Source of the DNA: Mucilaginibacter endophyticus
GTDB lineage: Bacteria; Bacteroidota; Bacteroidia; Sphingobacteriales; Sphingobacteriaceae
NCBI RefSeq assembly: GCF_003351025.1
Contig: NZ_QPCG01000005.1
Span: 149,932 to 213,931 of the forward strand
Length of the DNA: 64,000 nt
Direction of reading: 5' to 3'
Shown: positions 59,348 through 64,000 of the stretch, one piece after another
How positions within the stretch are numbered: the stretch's first letter is position 1
How the letters are laid out: each line of letters begins with the position of its first letter
Translations under genes and position numbers: made by a program
The notes under the pieces: generated by a model
Told to the model about the DNA's origin: nothing
The model's input: the letters and a program-made list of their open reading frames with translations, nothing else
The model's database searches: none

Positions 59348-60226
59348 ATGGAAGAATTTGAAGCAAGCGCATCCTCTAAAAAAACAAAAACCATCTACAT
59401 TTCAACTGTATTTGGTATTGCCATGGTGCTGTTAATGGTAGGATTGCTGGGGTTAATACTGGTATATGCTAAAAATATTTCGAGCTATGTTAAGGAAAAC
59501 ATCGTGCTTAATATTTTTGTTGATGACGCCGCCCACGAAAGCGATGTATTGCAGCTTCAAAAACAACTGGATGGCAACGTAATGGTAAAACAAACCCAAT
59601 ACGTGAGTAAAGAGCTTGCCGCCCGTAACCTGCAAAAAGACCTTGGCGAAGACTTTGTGAAGTTTCTGGGTTATAATCCATTATCACAATCGGTTGATGT
59701 TTACCTGAAAGCCGATTATGCCAACAATAAGGATATAGAAAAATTTAAAGCTGAACTGCTGAAAAATCCGCTGATAAAAGAGGTTAAATATCAGCAATCA
59801 TTGGTTGATCAGATGAACCAGAATGTGACTACCATCAGCCTGATCATCCTTACCTTCGCAGGTATTTTTGTGGTGCTTTCGGTAGCGTTAATTAACAATA
59901 CTATCAGGCTGGCTATTTATTCGCAGCGTTTCCTGATCAAATCAATGCAGTTGGTTGGAGCTACTAAAGGGTTTATCCGCAAGCCTTTTTTACTATATGG
60001 TATCTGGCATGGTTTACTGGGCGGGTTAATTGCTATTATCCTGCTGATAGGAACACTATATGTTGCTTATGATAATGTGCCCGACCTGGTGTTTTTGCAA
60101 AACTATACCGAGTTTGGTATTGTGTTTTTAGGTGTTGTTGGTCTGGGTATTTTTATATCGGGCTTTAGTACCTTTTTAGCAGTTAACAAGTTTTTACGTT
60201 TAAAAATATACGATCTGTACAGATAG
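59348..60226 (+). CDS. ftsX: Cell division protein FtsX (ABC transporter permease)
   Basis: 292 residues. One N-terminal helix (about 23-45), a periplasmic domain (about 50-165, with DDAAHESDVLQLQKQLDGN), then three helices (170-195, 215-235, 262-285) in the FtsX layout. It couples FtsE ATPase to peptidoglycan hydrolase activation at the septum. FtsE is not adjacent. The start of the conserved block ftsX-DUF3098-uppP-truB-ribF. Confidence 0.93.
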   Translation: MEEFEASASSKKTKTIYISTVFGIAMVLLMVGLLGLILVYAKNISSYVKENIVLNIFVDDAAHESDVLQLQKQLDGNVMVKQTQYVSKELAARNLQKDLGEDFVKFLGYNPLSQSVDVYLKADYANNKDIEKFKAELLKNPLIKEVKYQQSLVDQMNQNVTTISLIILTFAGIFVVLSVALINNTIRLAIYSQRFLIKSMQLVGATKGFIRKPFLLYGIWHGLLGGLIAIILLIGTLYVAYDNVPDLVFLQNYTEFGIVFLGVVGLGIFISGFSTFLAVNKFLRLKIYDLYR

Positions 60227-60318
60227 TAGGTTAAAGGCAAAAGGATAAAACTGAAAGGTTTGATCTGAGCTTTAATCACGAATTCATTAAATCACTAATT
60301 CAGTCATTAAAAAGATAT

Positions 60319-60615
60319 ATGGCACAAAAATTTAAACCAGCGACTCCTGTAAAACCAGCAGCAGCTACAGCTTCGGCAACGACTACAGGTGCTGCAAAAG
60401 CTACTGCGCCGGCGCAACCGGTACAATTCATATTTGATAAAAGCAATTATCGTATGCTGATCATCAGCGTTGCGGTTGTAGCTTTGGGTTTTGTGCTAAT
60501 GTCGGGCACAACTGATATTTACAGTACAACCAAAATAGTTATTGCTCCCATCGTAGTTTTGGGCGGCTTTGCTTTAGGTTTCTTCGCTATTCTTAAAAAG
60601 CCTTCGGCTAATTAA
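60319..60615 (+). CDS. DUF3098 family membrane protein
   Basis: 98 residues. A low-complexity Ala/Thr/Lys N-terminus (ATPVKPAAATASATTTGAAK) is followed by FDKSNYRMLIISVAVVALGF and a second hydrophobic helix (TKIVIAPIVVLGGFALGFFAI). The FDKxNY...MIISxxV start is the DUF3098 signature. This short protein is conserved between ftsX and uppP in Bacteroidota; its role is unknown. The gap to ftsX is 92 bases, with AAAGGCAAAAGG words like those at 17.1 kb. Confidence 0.88.
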   Translation: MAQKFKPATPVKPAAATASATTTGAAKATAPAQPVQFIFDKSNYRMLIISVAVVALGFVLMSGTTDIYSTTKIVIAPIVVLGGFALGFFAILKKPSAN

Positions 60616-60638
60616 ACAGTAATCATGCTGGTTTTTAT

Positions 60639-60673
60639 AGCAGGTATGTTCAAATCAAACAAACATACCTGCT
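60639..60673. repeat. 12-bp hairpin between DUF3098 and uppP
   Basis: AGCAGGTATGTT (60639-60650) pairs exactly with AACATACCTGCT (60662-60673), 11-base loop. There is no T-run on the plus strand, so a terminator is doubtful; it could be an RNA processing or attenuation structure. Confidence 0.6.
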
Positions 60674-60714
60674 GTAAATAACGTATACTTCTACCTCAAC
60701 CCCTTAAATCCCCA

Positions 60715-61515
60715 ATGAATCTCATCTACGCCATTATCCTTGCTATAATTGAAGGGATAACAGAATTTTTGCCTGTTTCATCTACTGGTCACATGGTTAT
60801 AGCCTCATCATTTATGGGGATAGGTCATGATGACTTTGTAAAGCTATTTGAAGTCGCAATTCAATTAGGAGCCATCTTATCAGTTGTAATTTTGTATTTC
60901 AAGCGTTTCTTCAGATCGCTCGATTTTTATTTCAAATTAGTAGTTGGCGTTATACCTGCTGTAATAGTTGGTGTTTTACTAAAAAAGAAGATTGATATTT
61001 TATTGGAAAGTCCGCTTGTAGTGGCATTCTCCCTTTTAATTGGTGGCGTAATACTATTATTTGTTGATAAATGGTTTAACAAACCTGCTGTAAAAGAAGA
61101 AGCAAAAATAAGCTATGCAACGGCGTTTAAAGTAGGCTTGTTTCAATGTTTGGCAGTCATTCCAGGCGTTTCACGTTCGGCTGCGACTATTGTTGGTGGC
61201 ATGAGTCAAAAGTTAACCCGCACAGCCGCTGCAGAATTTTCGTTCTTTTTGGCGGTGCCTACTATGTTTGGTGCAACTTTAAAAGAGATTTGGGATTTTC
61301 GTAAAACACATACTGGAACGTTATTTACCAGCGAACAGATCAAATTTTTGGCTATAGGGAATGTAATTGCTTTTATAGTAGCTTTATTGGCTATAAAAAC
61401 CTTTATAACCTTCGTTGAACGCAAAGGCTTTAAAGTGTTTGGCTGGTATAGAATCATTGTTGGAGCTATCATCATTGGTCTAATTCTTAGCGGTCATCAG
61501 CTACAGATGGAATAG
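60715..61515 (+). CDS. uppP: Undecaprenyl-diphosphatase (bacitracin resistance protein)
   Basis: Recycles the lipid carrier for cell wall synthesis by dephosphorylating undecaprenyl diphosphate. 266 residues, eight membrane helices. Family signatures are EGITEFLPVSSTGHMVIAS at residues 13-31 and PGVSRSAATIVGGM at about 150, which hold the catalytic Glu, Ser and Arg. It is also a known bacitracin-resistance protein. Part of the conserved ftsX block. Confidence 0.96.
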   Translation: MNLIYAIILAIIEGITEFLPVSSTGHMVIASSFMGIGHDDFVKLFEVAIQLGAILSVVILYFKRFFRSLDFYFKLVVGVIPAVIVGVLLKKKIDILLESPLVVAFSLLIGGVILLFVDKWFNKPAVKEEAKISYATAFKVGLFQCLAVIPGVSRSAATIVGGMSQKLTRTAAAEFSFFLAVPTMFGATLKEIWDFRKTHTGTLFTSEQIKFLAIGNVIAFIVALLAIKTFITFVERKGFKVFGWYRIIVGAIIIGLILSGHQLQME

Positions 61516-61545
61516 TTTTTTTAATTTTCCTATTATTTTTATCTA

Positions 61546-61587
61546 ACGCCGGATCATCGTCTTTGAGTAAAGAGGGTGATCCGGCGT
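61546..61587 (+). repeat. 11-bp hairpin after uppP
   Basis: ACGCCGGATCA (61546-61556) pairs exactly with TGATCCGGCGT (61577-61587), 20-base loop, without a following T-run. A promoter lies shortly downstream. Confidence 0.65.
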
Positions 61588-61626
61588 AGTTATTTACCCT
61601 TTCTTCCGCCATCGTGTCTAAAATCG

Positions 61627-61634
61627 TACCTTTG
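61627..61634 (+). promoter_or_regulatory. -7 box for truB
   Basis: TACCTTTG followed by C matches the Bacteroidota TAnnTTTG consensus, 40 bases before the truB start. No strong TTG box is seen 19-21 bases upstream. Confidence 0.6.
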
Positions 61635-61673
61635 CGAAAAAATCGGATGGATTGATCCGACTAAATAAAAGAT

Positions 61674-62396
61674 TTGAAGAATACGTACACTAAAATAGAG
61701 GAATTTGCTGAAGGTCAGCTTTTACTGGTTAACAAACCTTATCAATGGACAAGCTTTGATGTGGTTGGCAAGCTCCGCAATTCATTTAAACCGCTAAAAT
61801 TAAAGGTTGGTCACGCGGGTACGCTTGATCCGTTGGCTACCGGTCTGCTGATCATCTGCACCGGTAAAATGACCAAGCAGATAGATACCTTTCAGGCCGA
61901 AGAAAAGGAATATACCGGTACCATGGTATTAGGCGCTACTACGCCCTCGTATGATATGGAAACCGAGCCTGACAAAAGTTTTGACATTAGCCAACTCACC
62001 GAAGAAATGCTCCGTAATAACTGCGGGCAGTTTATAGGCGATATACAACAATATCCTCCGGCACATTCAGCCATAAAAGTTGATGGCGAGCGTTTATATG
62101 AAAAAGCGCGCCGGGGCGAGGAAGTGGAGTTGAAGTTGCGCAACGTAACTATAACCGAATTTGAATTAACCCGAGTTGAGTTGCCCGAGATTGATTTCAG
62201 GGTGGTGTGCAGCAAGGGTACTTATATCCGGTCGCTGGTAAATGATTTTGGAGCTGCCTTGAATAACGGGGCCTACCTGTCAAAATTAAGGCGTACACGC
62301 AGCGGCAACTTTAGGATTGAGGATGCCTGGGAAGTAATGGAGCTGGTAAATACCGTTAGGGAATTGAAGACATCAGATACGCACGCGGCACGGTAA
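61674..62396 (+). CDS. truB: tRNA pseudouridine-55 synthase
   Basis: 240 residues; starts with TTG (KNTYTKIEEFAEGQLLLVNK after the initiator). TruB motifs are intact: VNKPYQWTSFDVV, GHAGTLDPLATGLL with the catalytic Asp, YPPAHSAIKVDGERLY, and CSKGTYIRSLVNDFG. It makes the universal pseudouridine at T-loop position 55. It lacks a C-terminal PUA domain, as usual for the short Bacteroidota form. Confidence 0.95.
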   Translation: MKNTYTKIEEFAEGQLLLVNKPYQWTSFDVVGKLRNSFKPLKLKVGHAGTLDPLATGLLIICTGKMTKQIDTFQAEEKEYTGTMVLGATTPSYDMETEPDKSFDISQLTEEMLRNNCGQFIGDIQQYPPAHSAIKVDGERLYEKARRGEEVELKLRNVTITEFELTRVELPEIDFRVVCSKGTYIRSLVNDFGAALNNGAYLSKLRRTRSGNFRIEDAWEVMELVNTVRELKTSDTHAAR

Positions 62397-62476
62397 AGGA
62401 AATTTACAAAGCGCAAACACTCCTGTTGTTAATCCCATCAACTAAAAATTAACTTTGTGTTTTACTCATATAATTA

Positions 62477-63403
62477 ATGAGGGTTTATCATAACATTGAC
62501 GAATTTACAGCGGTAAACAATGCGGTAGTCACCATCGGCACATTTGATGGGGTACACATCGGGCACCGTAAAATTATATCAGGTATTAAGGAGCTGGCTG
62601 CAAGCACCGGTGGCGAAACCGTGATCCTTACTTTCTTTCCGCACCCACGCATGATATTGCACCCGGAAGATGAAAGCCTTAAACTGATAACTACTATAGC
62701 CGAAAAGGCCGAACTTATGGAAAAGCTCGGTGTTGATCATTTGATCATTACCCCTTTTTCCAGGGATTTCTCTAACCAATCGGCAGAAAGCTATATCCGT
62801 GATGTGCTGGTAAATAAGATCGGCACCAAAAAAATAGTGATAGGCTACGACCACCGTTTTGGGAAAGACAGGCAGGGCGGTTTTGAAGACCTGCAACGTC
62901 TTGGCCCTGTTTATGGCTTTGACGTGGTTGAAATACCAGAGCAGGACATAAACGAGGTAGCCATCAGTTCAACCCGGATCCGTAACGCGCTATTAAGCGG
63001 GGATATTGATCTTGCAAACGCCTTTTTAGGTTATCCATTCTTTATTACCGGAAATGTTGTTCGGGGCGATCAGATTGGTCGTCAGCTTGGTTACCCGACT
63101 GCCAATATCGTTATTGAAGAGAAATACAAGCTTGTTCCATGTGACGGCATTTTTGCCGTAACGGTAATCATTGCCGGTCAGAAATATAAGGGAATGGCCT
63201 ATATCGGCAGCCGCCCAACGGTTAATGGTCTTACCCGTAATATCGAAGTAAATATTTTTGATTTTAACCAGGAGATCTATAACCAAACCATCCGGATGGA
63301 GTTTCATCACTATATCCGTGGCGATGTGAAGTTTTCATCACTTGATGAGCTTAAAGTACAGCTGGCGCAGGATAAGGTGGATGTATTGAGTCTTGAATTT
63401 TGA
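62477..63403 (+). CDS. ribF: Bifunctional riboflavin kinase/FAD synthetase
   Basis: 308 residues. N-terminal FAD synthetase half: IGTFDGVHIGHRKII (nucleotidyltransferase HIGH), FFPHPRMIL, VIGYDHRFGKDRQG and ISSTRIRNALLSGD. C-terminal flavokinase half (about 185-305): GNVVRGDQIGRQLGYPTANI and FDFNQEIYNQTIRMEF. It converts riboflavin to FMN and FAD. It follows truB by 80 bases as in other Bacteroidota. Confidence 0.96.
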   Translation: MRVYHNIDEFTAVNNAVVTIGTFDGVHIGHRKIISGIKELAASTGGETVILTFFPHPRMILHPEDESLKLITTIAEKAELMEKLGVDHLIITPFSRDFSNQSAESYIRDVLVNKIGTKKIVIGYDHRFGKDRQGGFEDLQRLGPVYGFDVVEIPEQDINEVAISSTRIRNALLSGDIDLANAFLGYPFFITGNVVRGDQIGRQLGYPTANIVIEEKYKLVPCDGIFAVTVIIAGQKYKGMAYIGSRPTVNGLTRNIEVNIFDFNQEIYNQTIRMEFHHYIRGDVKFSSLDELKVQLAQDKVDVLSLEF

Positions 63404-63406
63404 TCT

Positions 63407-63483
63407 GAACCATGATTTTTAGGATTTGAGGATTACCTTGAGATTAGTATCAGGTAATCCTTAAATCAGGCAAATCACGGTTC
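63407..63483. repeat. Intergenic inverted repeat of GGATT/ATGATT words
   Basis: GAACCATGATTT (63407-63418) pairs with AAATCACGGTTC (63472-63483) with one mismatch. Inside, AGGATTACCTTGA resembles the reverse of TCAGGTAATCCTT. It occupies the gap between ribF and the transporter gene and has the same word-like build as other elements here. Confidence 0.7.
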
Positions 63484-63488
63484 TGTTT

Positions 63489-64000
63489 TTAATGCTTAAA
63501 AAACGACAGATAGATCTGCTTCACAACATGATACGCTGCAAAAGCGAAAAATAATACCGCTATACTTGTATTAATAAGCTTGTTGCTCAATGCAAATTTA
63601 TCCTGTATGTATTTGGCAAATTTGGCATAAATAAACAGGCATAAAAAAGCACCTGCTGCCGAACCTAAACTGAAAATAACGAGGGCTACGCGACCATCCA
63701 GTATCCATTCGTGCGTAATAAGATATGTGCCTGTAACCATCCAGAAGGGTACCTGCATTGGATTTAAGAACCCCAATAAGATACCGTATTTAATGCTGGC
63801 ATGTTCAGAATAATTGGCTTTAGGTGGTGTGTTGCGATGGATCCAGGTGATGTATCCCATTACACCAAACAAAACAACCATGATCCAGTCGATGATGGTA
63901 CTCAATTTCAACTGTCCGGAAAGCCAGCGGGCAGCATGCATGATGGAATATGTAAAGAAAAATTCAACGGCCGAAAACGCGGTTATAAAGCGTACGGCTT
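63489..64000 (-). CDS. LysE-family amino acid exporter (5' end outside window)
   Basis: The minus frame is open from the right edge of the window to the stop at 63489; the first Met inside lies at 63941, but 19 earlier codons are also open, so the gene continues beyond 64000. About four hydrophobic helices remain, with the LysE/RhtB mark GFLNPMQVPFWMVTGTYLI (the N-P pair in the middle helix) and a hydrophobic C-terminal helix IAVLFFAFAAYHVV. LysE proteins export amino acids or related small molecules. Substrate unknown. Confidence 0.82.
   Translation of the reverse strand, partial: AVRFITAFSAVEFFFTYSIMHAARWLSGQLKLSTIIDWIMVVLFGVMGYITWIHRNTPPKANYSEHASIKYGILLGFLNPMQVPFWMVTGTYLITHEWILDGRVALVIFSLGSAAGAFLCLFIYAKFAKYIQDKFALSNKLINTSIAVLFFAFAAYHVVKQIYLSFFKH

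Noticed and set aside
1..64000. tRNA, rRNA, tmRNA or insertion-sequence genes
   Set aside because: No cloverleaf, rRNA core sequence or transposase frame was seen by eye; a tRNAscan or ISfinder run was not possible.

Overview
The window looks like a chromosomal segment of a member of the Bacteroidota, most likely family Sphingobacteriaceae (Mucilaginibacter or Pedobacter type). The evidence is the Bacteroidota-style -7 promoter word TAnnTTTG in front of several genes, a bacillithiol gene (bshA), many MKK-type secreted proteins and lipoproteins of Bacteroidota families (DUF4197, DUF885, DUF4293, DUF3098), and the Bacteroidota gene orders mutL-rhomboid-rhomboid-endonuclease and ftsX-DUF3098-uppP-truB-ribF. 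No rRNA, tRNA, CRISPR array or transposase gene was seen.

Layout. 1-6.8 kb: a tight minus-strand run of YceI protein, type III polyketide synthase, FAD oxidoreductase, methyltransferase, sensor histidine kinase, PhoU-like DUF47 protein, Pit phosphate transporter and a DUF4197 lipoprotein, with a UbiA prenyltransferase diverging from its head. The PKS, flavoprotein and methyltransferase trio resembles the Streptomyces srsABC phenolic-lipid pathway. UbiA, YceI and the phosphate genes are unusual additions. 7.9-14.2 kb: DUF885 lipoprotein, a YefM-YoeB module, uvrA, lytic transglycosylase. 14.4-25.6 kb: housekeeping genes (RsuA-type pseudouridine synthase, lactonase, rdgB, SurA-like isomerase, MoxR ATPase, cysS) separated by strong hairpin terminators. 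25.6-30.3 kb: mutL-rhomboid-rhomboid-endonuclease. 30.4-38.5 kb: an accessory stretch with an amidohydrolase, a GH3-C/beta-lactamase-like protein, a second YoeB module, AraC regulators and VOC proteins. 38.6-46.2 kb: bshA, a CLC-F type transporter behind a fluoride riboswitch, and two paralogous alpha/beta hydrolases (one cytosolic, one exported), each next to an AraC regulator. 46.2-51.1 kb: palindromic repeats, a polysaccharide deacetylase, a TolC/HlyD efflux pair and a VapBC module whose toxin gene carries a frameshift. 51.2-64 kb: gpsA, DEAD-box helicase, truA, ABC exporter, then the ftsX-DUF3098-uppP-truB-ribF block and a partial LysE-type transporter.

Two things stand out. The first is the candidate operon for a methylated, oxidised and possibly prenylated phenolic lipid, continuous with phosphate uptake genes. 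The second is a large set of intergenic inverted repeats built from short repeated words. One such palindrome lies in frame inside truA and another palindrome lies in the N-terminus of the adjacent ABC exporter, much as Rickettsia palindromic elements sit inside genes. The fluoride riboswitch with a terminator hairpin directly in front of a CLC-F type gene is the best supported regulatory RNA.
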